From Ligula intestinalis (Eukaryota > Platyhelminthes > Cestoda > Diphyllobothriidea > Diphyllobothriidae): a DNA stretch of 64,000 nt. The notes beneath the pieces were generated by a model. It worked only from the letters and a program-made list of their open reading frames with translations. It was not told the origin of the DNA and made no database searches. Shown here piece after piece: positions 21,703 to 33,500 of the stretch (position 1 is its first letter; every line of letters starts with the position of its first letter). The position numbers and the translations under genes were made by a program. The DNA lies in NCBI GenBank assembly GCA_036362985.1, contig JAYGXS010000001.1, positions 22,366,585-22,430,584 of the forward strand, given 5' to 3'.

Positions 21703-22691
21703 CAGTACGGCCTAAAATTTGTGCAACGTGCCGACATATGCGAATGACTGATACTCTTTAGTTAATCGGCATTGAGTAATGTTGCAATACTGATTATCGT
21801 GTAGTCTATTCTAACGTCATTATAGTCATGATAGGATGCTGGCATTTTAACGAGCTTTGTTCTGACCGCTAAAAACCTATGCAGTGTAAAAAGTGGCTTC
21901 TTAAGTAGAAGACATTTTAAGCATTGATTTTGCGTGCATTTATAAATTCAAAATATTTTTCGGAAAAATACAGGAAAAAATATTTATTGCACTCATTTGG
22001 TAGCAAATAACCTCTTCTTTAAATTTATTCTTGAGGAAATAATATTTTACGGTTTTAAAAAGTTTCTAAATTGCCGAAAAATTTTGAAACCTACCAACTG
22101 CAATACTTGAATTTGAGGTTTAAAAAGCGCGTGCTATGTACACAATATTTAAGGAAACGTACGTTGTCATCTACAGTTTAAGGAAGAATAGGCCTAATTT
22201 TCAGTTAAATGCTGCAGTAGACGTAGATCATGCTGTATAAATTGAAGGCAGCAGTTATAAATTGACGTATACGATGTCTCATGAATGAATACGGCAGAAT
22301 CTTAAAAAATCACATGAGTAGAAATTTTTCTACAACCAAAGGCAAACCTTTTTAAGTATAAAATTTAAAGTAGGCATTTTTGCCTACCAAACGGGTACAA
22401 GGAAAACTATTTTTTTGTGCATGTTTTCGATAAAATATATTAAACTTTATAAAAAATAGTCAAAATCAATGCTAAAAATGTCTACTACTTAAGTATCCAC
22501 CCCTTACAGTACATGCATTTTTTAGCGGTCAGAAAGGAGCTGGTTAAAATGCCGGCATCCTATCGTAACTGTAATGACTTCGGAATAGAGTACATGATAA
22601 TCAGTATTGCACAATTACTCCATGCCGCTTAGCGAGAGATTATCAATCTTTCGGATATGTCGGCATGTTACAAAAATTTTAGGCTGTACTG
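21703..22691. mobile_element. foldback DNA element, copy 1 (long terminal inverted repeats, TA flanks)
   Basis: The 989-bp element begins CAGTACGGCCTAAAATTT and ends with its diverged complement; TA flanks both ends (21701-21702, 22692-22693). The two arms pair over roughly 400 bp each (for example CCGCTAAAAA near 21867 with its complement near 22525), leaving a central region of about 150-200 bp. No open frame of note. Termini and TA duplications fit a non-autonomous Tc1/mariner-type foldback element. The arms differ at many positions, so the insertion is old. Two further copies lie at 53661-56177 and about 62578-63480. Confidence 0.85.
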
Positions 22692-22693
22692 TA

Positions 22694-23640
22694 TATTGAT
22701 GCTTAGAAAAAAGTCATGTTATATTAGACCCTATCCAGTCCTTTCTTCCTTCTGGTGGCTAAGTAAAAACAGAATAGGGAGCATGATACTGTTAGGTGGG
22801 TGGAATTTGCGCATTCAAATTATGCTGCCAGTTAAAAGGAGGGCTAGATTGAGACCGGGCGCGCAACTACTCTAGTGAATGACTGCTGGTGAGTATTTTT
22901 TAACTTACTGACTATATTCACAACGTAATATATGGTTAACGCAGTGCTCCTTACTGACCATAAAGTATCTGTCATAAATAAAATGTAATCGTTGCTTTTC
23001 TGCGTCCCCTCTCTAAGCTTCGTTCATATTTTTAATGTACATACGTATTTTAACACTCACAAACATGTAAACCTATCAAGTTTCGGGGTGTAGAGGAGAT
23101 CTTTAAAGCACATCTCATCCATGTAACGGACTTTTTAGCCTACTGCCAATGAATTTATGCATGGATGATCATTTCGGAGGCTTTTCTTAACATGCCACTG
23201 CGTATTATCTCAGCAGAATCTGTCGTTTGCGTTTTGCACATCTGGAACATATTAATCCTCATATGACGTGAGCCTGAACATGGGAATAAACTAGCCAGAT
23301 AGCAGTTGGCCAGATGCCTGCTTAATCAAGCGTTTTTATCCATAAAGTGAACTGATATTAGCAACAAATGTAAGCTTTTATATTGCATTTGAATTGCTCA
23401 CATCCGGAACGCAAGTCTGCGATAGTGTACTATTTGTGGCCTTGTTTCCTGAATATAATAACTGAACGACACCACTCAAAACTGCCGCTACAGTGCATGT
23501 TGGTTAGTTTGATAGCATTAGCATTTGGCGGGCAAATTTATTAAGTTTTTTCATACGACTAAATGATCGATAAGAAATCTGTTGCTAATACAAGCAACAA
23601 ATCGAAAGAAACGAAAATGGCTCAATTGCTGGGTCAATAA
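22694..23640. other. no gene recognised
   Basis: AT-rich, short frames, nothing noted. Confidence 0.5.
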
Positions 23641-23830
23641 TTATATTTGCCTGACGTTTCGACGTCCGTCTTGGATTCAGCATCAGGTACATTAGCAGAA
23701 ACGGCAGTATTGACTGCAAACTTCTGCGCGTGTATTACCTGCTTCTGCTTCCGTTTTCTGTTAACGTTCCTGATGATGAATTCGTGACGGATGTCAAAAT
23801 GTTAAGCGAATAAAAGTACTGTCTCCATCT
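23641..23830. repeat. short inverted repeat carrying two hammerhead-like motifs (copies c and d)
   Basis: Minus-strand motif at 23687-23650 (CTGATGCTGAATCC, then GACGTCGAAACGTCAGGC) and plus-strand motif at 23770-23806 (CTGATGATGAATTC, then GGATGTCAAAATG) face away from each other. Flanks are also inverted: both include a CAGAAA.CGG segment inside and a TTTATTCG/ATAATTAT side outside. Each copy has a lesion: A9 to C in the first, GAAACGTC to AAAATGTT in the second. They probably derive from a small inverted-repeat element or two SINE-like copies. Confidence 0.45.
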
Positions 23831-23863
23831 TCTTCTTCTTCTTCTTCTTCTTCTTCTTCTTCT
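23828..23863 (+). repeat. (CTT)n microsatellite
   Basis: Twelve consecutive TTC/CTT units immediately after the inverted repeat at 23641-23830, possibly grown from the 3' tail of that element. Confidence 0.9.
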
Positions 23864-23869
23864 ACTTTT

Positions 23870-26800
23870 TATTCTTCTCATGAAACCTATTCTCCCTTTC
23901 TTTGCTGTCATGTTGCTGAAGGACTAATTAAACCACAAAGACCACATACTCCGCTAGAAACATGAAGAATGTCCATAACTACTCCTATAATCAAATCCTC
24001 ATCTGGCATATATACGAGCGTCAGTTAAGCTGCAATTTTAGGGGTAATACCATACTGTCTGCTCATGCTCTTATGAATTTGAGCAGGGCTGTGCAATCCA
24101 CAGTTTTTCTGTCGTTTGAAAATATCACGATATGAATGCCTTTTAGAGGGAACAATTAATTTAAGGAACCTTTTAAATGAACCTCTCTTTGCAGCCACCA
24201 AATTCTAGTTGAATAATGCCGTACACTATGAAGGACGGAGTTCAGAGCCTTGGCTGCCTGTTAAAAGTCATGAAACTGAGAATTTGCCATTGATTAAAGG
24301 AAAAGTTGTTCAGCGACTCCACCCTACCCATTTTACCCTATTTTCATGCTCTTCCAAGATAATTTCTCATTTCATTATACAAACAGAAATATAATTTATA
24401 AAATTTCACATCATATACGATGGGCATTAGGTTCCGAAGTCAGGTAGTACTTGCCAGCTGTCAGCGCTTTACAAGGGCCCTTCGTTTTCTTGATAATGGC
24501 GCTTCAGTCTAGCTAACATTCTAGGGTCAGATACAGAGCTGCAAATGGGACAGAAACTCAAAAGTCAGACTTATCCTTAGTTTACCAGGACATTCTTCTC
24601 TGAACATCAGATCTACGAGATAGCCTTGGTGTCTCACTCACTCTACAGATGTGTCCTTTCCTCATGCATTCCGAATCAACCTTGGTTCGGAAGCAAACTA
24701 ACGAGGTTAAGGTTACTGAACAAAGAAGACTCCGTAAGGATGACTTGTATAACCACCTGAACAAGCCACGGAAATAGGAACTTCCATCTACTTCAAATAA
24801 GTGGCTCTGTGATAAATTTCAGAAAGGATGTATACTGGCGTGCCCAAACGCTAAAACCATCCTAAATTAACTGTAACTTAAGCCTAGTCCTAGCCTAAGC
24901 ATAAACCTTAAAGTTAACAGGAATCCCGGCCACAACCTCCCAATTCCGACCTTAACTCCAATCTTAAGTCTTACCCTGAACCTAACTCTAACCATAACCT
25001 TGCTTTCCTCAGATTTGGGCGAAGATACACATAGATTTCAGACTATTCCTGTTCCCCTGCCGTGCTTAAACGCCCATAGAGATCGTTCTTACCATGGACT
25101 GTCCATCTTCTCTTTGTTAAGGGCATCAGAATACTTCGGCATTTTCGAATTCCTACAGTATCTGCATTGTGCAGTAGATGGAGAATTAACCTCTCGAAAA
25201 ACATATTTCCGTCTAATCTCCAAGAAGATAAATACAGGGCATATTGGAGGCTGCACTCAGGGTCGTGAGATTCAACTCTGTGTAGGTACCACCGAACTCA
25301 TGCCAGCTTAGCAAGCACAGACTGTGCATTCCCGCTCGTGCGTTCTGCCTGCTAGCTTGAGAGAACAACTGAAAAATGAGGGTCTGTATGTTTTGGTTTT
25401 CTGGACTGCCATAATAAAAGGCTTGATGACGACAGGCTTTTAAAAGTTGACTGACTTAACCTCGACGCACTGTCCTCCCTTACCAATGAAAAGGTTTTCT
25501 TTGGCAGGAGATTAAAGTCTTGGAGGTCTGCAAAGAGCGCCCACCACGTAGGGGGGCGGGGAGAACGAGGGGAACTAAGCGGAGACTCCATTAAGTCTGC
25601 CTGCTTGCTACTTGCTTGGGATTTAACTGCCACATGATGGAATCGGAGCCAGGGGGACTGACTTAAACCTACGGTCGCTGTTGACTAAACAGACGTGCCC
25701 CCATCCCTCGAAGAAGTTGGCGAAAACTAGGGCAGCCTCACTGCTTTGAAAATTTGACTGCATAATTAAGGGCAAAAGATGTGAAAATATTGTGGACGGA
25801 ATGTTGCTCTTCACAGTCCACTTTACCGAGCTCTGCTTTGAAGAGAGTTGAAGCCCACGTAAACTTCAACTTGTCACTTTTCACATTGCCCATGGGAACG
25901 TCCTCCCAAAGGGAAGCGGGAAGGGGATGAAATGGTGGTAATTGACGCTAAAGGTGTCTACTGCCGTGCAGTACGGGGTAAATTAGACTATACCGGCAGT
26001 ACGCTATCCTGTCCACAGGGGACACTTTTAGTACATTCCATTTTATCGGGGTGCTCTGGTGCTAACATCACACCAGGGCTTGATATCGTCCGTTGAGTTC
26101 TCGTACCAATACTAGCACAGACTTAAAAACTACGTCTGCATCTAAGTGCACTACCGGAAAAACAAAATTCTTGTGAACCACTTCAATCGATGCTCCGGCA
26201 CTCAGCTCATCTTGCAAGGCTAGTAATTATGTATGCATACTGACAGGCCCATGACAAGTGCAATTACAAGCTCTAGAATACTCACTTCTCTCGGACTCAA
26301 ACTCGTTGCTTTGCATCTAACTGGTTACCAAACAGGCGAAACGTCTTTCTTTTCGCTTGAATATCATTTTATTTTGTGGATTTCAATCTCACTGTGGTCA
26401 CACAGTCTTTCACCGTTGAGTCAAATTAATTCTTCAAATGTAACAACGCACAATGTTAATTTTGTGTTTTCTGGAGCACTCACAAGTGAGGTCGTCAGGG
26501 TGGTAGAAGAGGAGGGGGGTAATCAGGGTCGAAAAGATGACCAGCGTTAGAGGGGACTGATAGCCAAGAAAGTTGCTGAGCGGTGGGCTGTTGGATTGGC
26601 GACTTTCGGCCATGGTAACTGCGGCGCCGTTACGAACTTGTTTTGGTACACAGGACTGGTCGACGTAGCCTGATGGCGGCCACTTCTACAGTAGCCAACA
26701 GCTACTTAGCTGCGTATTTTGTTTAGTTTGTCATTATGCAAATGGTGAAGTTGTCTCTAGCGGTCTTTTTTTGGGTTATTATGTATTATAGATACCTACT

Positions 26801-28520
26801 CAAATGTTGAAGTAGGTTGAATTACCTGTACAGTTCTGGTTTTCTACGCGCCATCCATCGATCTAGCAGGGATTTTCTGATGGCATTGGAATGCAGAACG
26901 GTTGTCCGAAGGCAAATACGTTCCATAACTGCTAAAATCGGCAAACTAAGCAAAATTTGCCTTTTGAACTACACACGGGAACTATCGCTCACTTACAAAT
27001 TTTAAGTAGGGTCATTTGCCTAATCTCCCTGACTTTTGTACTTTGTTGAGCATTTTTTCTAATTGGTTTTGGTGATACCACTGGAAAATGTCTCTCAGTG
27101 ACCTCGCTCGAGGTTTGGGCGCACCCCCCTACATGCACGCGTTCGCCGTTGGTCGGGCGGGGGGTTAGCAGTGATATTAAAGCTACCTTCAGTGTCTTTT
27201 CCCAAGGCTTGAGTACGCGACCCAGCTTGCCCCTGTAACTTTTTGATTGGGCAGTCAAATTGGGTTCTAATTTCTTCCCTGACATGCCCCGCTCATCCTC
27301 TCCCTTGAATCACTCGTTCGTATGCGTGCAGGGCGCGCTTTACACTTTTCCCAGATGACTCCACGACACAATCTTACCATGTAGATGTACAGGCCTAACG
27401 AGAATTTACCGAAAGCAAAGGTATGCTTGCCAATTGATCTTCTGAGCTTTTCAATGGGAATTTTCACAATTTCAAACTCTCTGAATGCTTTTTTTGCTTA
27501 AGGTCGTGTGGCTTGGCGTTTCTACTTACTTATTTGTCTGTAATTCTCTCTGGTTCGATTAGCGTTAATATGAAAACCGCTCGATCTTAGCAGATTATTG
27601 TACAAATTTCTTTCCCTTTTACGCGACGGCTGTATTTATTTTCGTTTAAAAAGTGGTTACATACTGTCAAATTACTGACGATAGCCATTTCCCAGTCTTC
27701 AAGGAATTAAACTTAATTATACAATATTCGATTACATTCAGATGAGCAAGCTGCTGTTTTAGTGGTGTCTCTTCCTGTACTACTCTCTTATGCCATTCGT
27801 TTAGGACTTTCTTCATCCCGACTTAATTTACGACTCTGTCTAGGAGTCTTTAGTTGCCTTAATATTAACTTCGCCGCGCACTTCAAAGATTTTCTGAACG
27901 CGGTCGACGTCCGGCATTTGATTCGGAGTAGCGGGAACCAATTATTCTTCCGTTGGCGTACAAATTTGGAAGTGCAAAACTGCCCCATTAATCAAAGCCA
28001 TCGGCAGTGAAAAACTGAGGAAGTTAAAAGCAAGCACGCTTGACTTGAAACACGAAACAAAATGTGCTGATACACTGTTTCAGAGAATTTCAGAGCACCC
28101 TTTATGAAGTTTTACTTCCCTGGCAGATTCACATTAAGTGGATCAACAGTCTATATCTTTCTGAGTACAGCAAGTACCAAAAGAACGGATGACGGCCAAA
28201 AAAGTGCGTCAAAGGAATCACCGAGGTATGCTATTGACTGATACACTATTCCAATTTCAATCTGACCCACAGATCAGGTGTAAACGGGAGACCTTTTCCT
28301 GTTTTATGGAAATTCCTTGCTTACCTGCGATTTTCAGCTTCTGGTTCACGTTGGTGAACGTCAACCGGTCGTTAATGGCGCTCACTCGTCCCCCCTCTGC
28401 CATGGGTCTCACGCTCAAGCCCAATCAACGGTCGCACAATTTAGACAGAACAGGACGGGTGAGCTCTGTGTCCGATCCGTGAGCATTCATCAACGGGTGT
28501 CAATATTGCCGAACCGGCAA
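23870..28520. other. no gene recognised
   Basis: Mixed AT-moderate DNA. It includes a degenerate CCTAA-rich tract (24840-25010) and a 68-bp repeat at 27398-27465 shared with 57231-57291 and 57583-57656. Open frames up to 105 codons (25000-25311, 26233-26550) have no recognisable domain or splice support. Confidence 0.4.
24840..25010 (-). repeat. degenerate CCTAA / TTAGG-like tract
   Basis: Runs of CCTAGCCTAAGC, CTTAACTCCAATC, ACCCTGAACCTAACTC and TAACCATAACC. Same character as 13840-14005 but on the opposite strand. Confidence 0.5.
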
Positions 28521-28524
28521 TAGT

Positions 28525-28660
28525 TAGGGCGTTGGACGTCTGATCGCTAGGTCGCTGGTTCAAGCCTCAGGCGGTGCATCACGTGGGGTTGGGTAGGTCT
28601 GGCCGGCGCCACTAATGGTCGTTCCAGTGTCCCTTGTATTTGCCGGTGGTGCTACCTTCT
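28525..28660 (+). repeat. tRNA-derived SINE
   Basis: GCGTTGGACGTCTGATCGC, B box CGCTGGTTCAAGCCTC, GGTGCATCACGTGGGGTTGG and CGTTCCAGTGTCCCTTG occur in the same order as in the copy at 8998-9140. The middle (CTGGCCGGCGCCACTAATGG) has diverged from the family's CTGATGACGGCTAATGG. Confidence 0.7.
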
Positions 28661-30326
28661 GGTTCGGCCTGCCACTGCATTTATGAAAGGCCATGCCTTT
28701 TGCTAAATAGGTTCATCTGCCCTGACCTAACCTCGAGATATTGCTTTAAGCTCTCTTTTTACTCCTGATGGAGGCCTATTACAGAATATTCTGCGTCAAG
28801 CTTCCTCCTGAAATTAATATCTGCATCTACTGAAGACGCATTTTATTTTATTCCAATTGACTTTGTCTCTGAGTCCAGATGTGTTTGTTAAAAAAAACCC
28901 ATCCTCAGTGACAGAAGAGCACACAATACGAGACCTTGTTATGCTAAGTTTCCAATAAAGTCCGCTGTCTGTCCGACAGGCATCTGGACTGACTGACTGC
29001 CCGGATGGACATTCAAGCTAACAACTATTTTGTTACTCTTCCATTCTATAGAGAAAAAACTGCCTTTACTGCATAACCCCATGCGCGGGATAGGTAAATG
29101 TCTGGAAAGGACTAAAAAAGGCTCTTAAAATACACCAGGGAAAAGCAGAGTGGTATAACTGGATAAAAATGTGCCCCCAAGCATTACAGGTGGTAATGTG
29201 CCAACTTTTAGTGAGGACCTGCCTACTCCCCTTTCCAAAAGTTAACACCAAACCTAATTCCAACAATGACACTGAAAAGTAACCCAAAGTCTCAGACACC
29301 TTCCCCTGGCATTTATTCCAGTGCCATCTATAACCTTTAGTCTCGTGCCCTGTCGATATGGCAAACTAAATAAAAGTCCGGACCAACCATGATCACGAAG
29401 CACTATATGTGAAAAATCTTGATCTACTTGCTATTCGTATCCAAAATGGTGCTTTATAAGCAAACCTGGCCATAATACTGCGTCGGCCGCTTACAGGTAT
29501 GTTCTAGTGGACATATGCATATTTTTGTTTCGTGAAGGGCCTGTTGGAGTGCCGAACTTTTGATCATGTTTGTTTAGGTCCTGAAGTAAATTCTTTGTGG
29601 GTAACCTTTTATGCCCACGCTTGCCCAACGCTTGACATGCAAGTTATGGTTATGCGTATCGCCTGCTATTAGTTGTTGTTCATGCACAGCTTTTGCCTTT
29701 TGCAAAATATTTTCGGGCAGAGGCAATCTTCGGAGGCGAATTGCCTTCGAAATTTGCAAGCAAGGCCATAGGGGTTCAGTGGAAGGCAACCTAAGGACTG
29801 GTCCGCTTCTGACTTTATGCCATCCGCTAGTGTCATTAGGGACGCAGGTAATTTAGTTGGACTTGTGATGGCAGGGAGTGTTAGGAATCTTTCATGTGTC
29901 ACCTCCTTAAAATTGGCCACCTAGGCAATGTATGTTCCAAAAACAGTAATCAGCTCGAAGCAGTCACTTAGCATAGCCAGTATTGAACGGATCGAATGTT
30001 TTATTTTGTTCAACTCTCTCCTAACTGACTGTCGGATCCCAGCACCTTCAAACGGAAAGCCAAAATGATTGGGATAGACAATTTTGGTCTACAGTACAAC
30101 TTTTTGAACAACCGAGAGCCCTCAATGTTTGTAAATATGTCAAAATGCGTATATTGAGTCCTTTTAAAATAGCGAATTCAAATGCGTTGTGTTTCAGCCA
30201 AGTTATTTTTAAACAGGGTTTAGGGCTAAATTTCGTGAAAAGAATGTTACTTTAAAAGAAATTTGGTACTTGCTTATTTTAAAAAAATGTCACATACTTT
30301 ACGCTGTAAACGTATACTAAGTAAAC
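28661..30326. other. no gene recognised
   Basis: Short frames, nothing noted. Confidence 0.45.
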
Positions 30327-30512
30327 CTTGAAAATGAGATTAAGTACGTCATATAGAAATATGGGACATGTATTTCCATGTATAATAAGCGGCATTAATA
30401 AAGCCAATAATAAAGCAAAAAGAAATGCATAAGTTGTCACGCCCACAACATAACTGATCGAAGTAAGCGGCTTATCCTCTTTCGGACGTTTAGGCACAAG
30501 CTGAGCTATTTC
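30327..30512 (-). CDS. possible 62-codon internal exon of a membrane protein
   Basis: On the minus strand the frame EIAQLVPKRPKEDKPLTSIS is followed by a strongly hydrophobic stretch (VVGVTTYAFLFALLLALLMP, then LIIHG) and a second one (IFLYDVLNLIF). It is bounded by an acceptor-like TTTCACAG before 30512 and AAG|GTTTAC after 30327. It is exactly 186 nt, so phase 0 at both ends. Codon use looks less AT-biased than its surroundings. An in-frame stop lies just upstream of the acceptor and the open frame runs past the donor, so the splice model is not forced. Orientation matches the protocadherin gene, but membership is not shown. It may be chance. Confidence 0.25.
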
Positions 30513-33500
30513 CTGTGAAATTTTGCAAACTAAAATTGCGTTTACGTTACCATACTAAGTATGGGAATAGTGGAGACTTTCAAATAGTTTTAGCTTTTCA
30601 TTTTTACGATAAAGTAAGTGCTACATACACATAAAATGAGATATGAAACAGACCTCGTCTAAAGTAAGGTAATCCGCAAGTTTTCTAGGAAGGATAGTGC
30701 ACTCAGTGAATTTTTGATCAGGAAAAGATCTGACGAAAGCAGAAATTTGACCTTGAGTTCCGTCAGTTCACTTTACAGACGACTGGAGTTGGCCTGACGC
30801 AAAGACGTGAAGCGAAAGATAAATTTCAGCGGAAAACTGTGCAGAAATCTGGGCAAATACCCGCAGTATTTAATATGAAATCCTCAGTCTATTTATAGCC
30901 CGGGTAAATCAAAGTTTGTTTTTTTCTTCAAAAACTTTTGCGATAGTGATTTTGGAAGCTGTTTCTGTTGCCTATGATGAATTTCGGTACAGTAATACTT
31001 AACAAACCAATCGCAAAAAGACTCCTCCTAATTTAGACTTGCTAGGCTTACAGAACTTGCGTTTTTAGTTGATCTGCCTGCCAGGTTTAACTAAATACCA
31101 AAATAGAGGTAAAAATAAGAAAGTGCCCTCCGCAAAAGGGCTTTCAGATGAACTCCAGTCCACAGGATTTTTTAGAAAATTTCATTAATCAGTCTGGCTG
31201 GAATAAAAGCGAGAGAGTGCCTGTGAAATTGGGTTTCATGTGAGTAATTATTGACTTAAGATGCCTGTTTGAATTTGGTCAGCGTAATCAACGTTCCTTG
31301 AATATCATTTATGTTTAGTTGGCCTGTGTACGGAATCGTGATCTATAAGTATTCAGCTTAATGTCAGCATTATACTTCAAAATGCATTTATTCTGGTTTT
31401 CAACCTCACGAGTGCATTTTATTGCCTAGTGCGGTAAAGTTTTGCATCCGATAGAAGCTAACGCTTACTTCCTAATTTGGTAGTCTGACTTCAACGTTGC
31501 GAAAATCCCCATTCGATAATTCAGAAGGACAGTAAAATCTAAAATCTGGAGAAAAGTGTCCAACTTTCGAATTTTACTACAGTCTTTAGAGAGTACGAAG
31601 TAAATAAACTCTGATTTCCAAATTTTGCGCAGCAACGTTGGATTGTGCATGCACGATGTGATTTTCTGAGCGTGAACTTAAGTATATTTCATAGCCTCGA
31701 CTTTATTAGGATTGCCCCTTATGCCCTTTCCAAATAACACAAGCAAGAAACCTCGAACCATAATTCATCGGGCATTAATTCGACAAAGAAGGATGTCAGC
31801 AAGCATTCAACCAGGGAACCTCAACTGAAAAGCGGGTATTTTTGAAATTTAGAGAGGTGCATTATGAACTCAAAGCACAAATTTCACAAAGCTTAGTTGT
31901 CAAAGAGCAGCCGGGAAAGATATGATTTTAAGTAAATGGTTTATAAAGTAATTTAATTTATTCAATGCACACTTTCATGTCACAGAAAATATCTCCCAAA
32001 GCGACGGCTTATATTTCATTTATTATCCTATACGTATTTTTCGGCTTTTATGGTGTTTTTTACTCCAAATTGAAGAAGAACCTGGGTTCTCTTGTCTTAC
32101 GGTAAAATGTCCTAAAACATTTTCCTGAATTTTTGCAGTTTTGAACTAAAATTTGTCTGTCAACTATGGAATCTGGTCCTGAAAGTGCCACAGCCAAGTG
32201 TCAGAGTTTACTTTGTTAATGGAGCAAAACATGGTAATTTTTAAACACCTGAAGTGATAACGGAAATTCAGAAGTGTGTGCGATTCGCGAATGGTGGGTA
32301 TGTAGGGTTATAGGTTTTAATATCGGGCAGTAAAATCCAAAAATATTTCAGTCATATCGGGATTCCTGCTTACGATAGAGCCTCTTCTCGACCACCTACG
32401 AATATTTAATAAGCAGCACAGGATTACTTTATAACTATGGATGTTTCATATTAATTTTCGATGCCATTATAAAATGAAATGCATTTTATCAAAAACTTTT
32501 CCTTACAGTCATTTTGTTACAAATTAAGGCCCGTTCAATTGTGATACTTTAAGGAAGGGTACCTTTCCTTTTTAAAATATTTCTAATAATGGGATTTTAT
32601 AAACTTTGAAATGTTCATTTATGTATCATCTTATTTTTCATTTATTCTGCTTACAAAATATAGGACATGCCACATCCACTGCCAAATTGCATAGGCATAA
32701 TATGACGCCTTTCTAATAGCGTAAGAAAATGCATGATTTGCAGACAGCCTCAGTTTGAAGACCCCATATTCATAGGTCCAAAGCCATTGTGGAATTGGAA
32801 AATAACCTTATTACGACACCATATCAGTCCTTCAAGTATAAACTATAAGGCTGACGTACGCTAGTAAAAATGAGTACAATAAAAACATCGCATGCCAGTC
32901 TCCCGTAAACAAGGAGTTAATTTAAAAGGCCACCAAAATAGCCCTGTTTCTTCAGTTGCCATTTTTTGCAGAGTAATCTTGCTCCTGGCGACCAGTAAGA
33001 AACTCGTTTGAAAACCGGCTGGTATATCTTGATAGTAGGCTTCACGATTACTTTTATTATTCAAATAATGGTTGACTACTATTTATGAATCGAAGACACC
33101 CTTTGCAATTTCTGCTTACACTTTATGAGATTGCGTATCTACAATGCGCCCACTAGCCTTACGCGGCGGATACACTCCCGGTTGCGGCTGCCATCTGCAA
33201 ACGAAAATGGCATGCTGACTAACTGCGACTGGACTAATTTCTCGCAAAAAGTTTAGCTGGTCATTTGCGTTCCACTGGTATCACATCAGCCATGTTTATC
33301 ACTTATCCAGATAAATACTACAGTCCTGTTCCCCATACCCGCACTGAACAGCTAAACATTAGGATTAATTACACGCTGTAAGACGCAGAGCAAGAGGACT
33401 ACTTTTGGGCAGCAGGAATCCGATTCGGTATCCCCCCCTATTCCCGTTACGCAGTCTTTTTGGGCATTCCACAAGGCGCATTATCACGCAGTCATGCCCT

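Noticed and set aside
32500..32620. Possible extra foldback fragment (AAGGAAGGGTACCTTTCC region)
   Set aside because: Similarity to the foldback interior is short and AT-rich; it could be chance.
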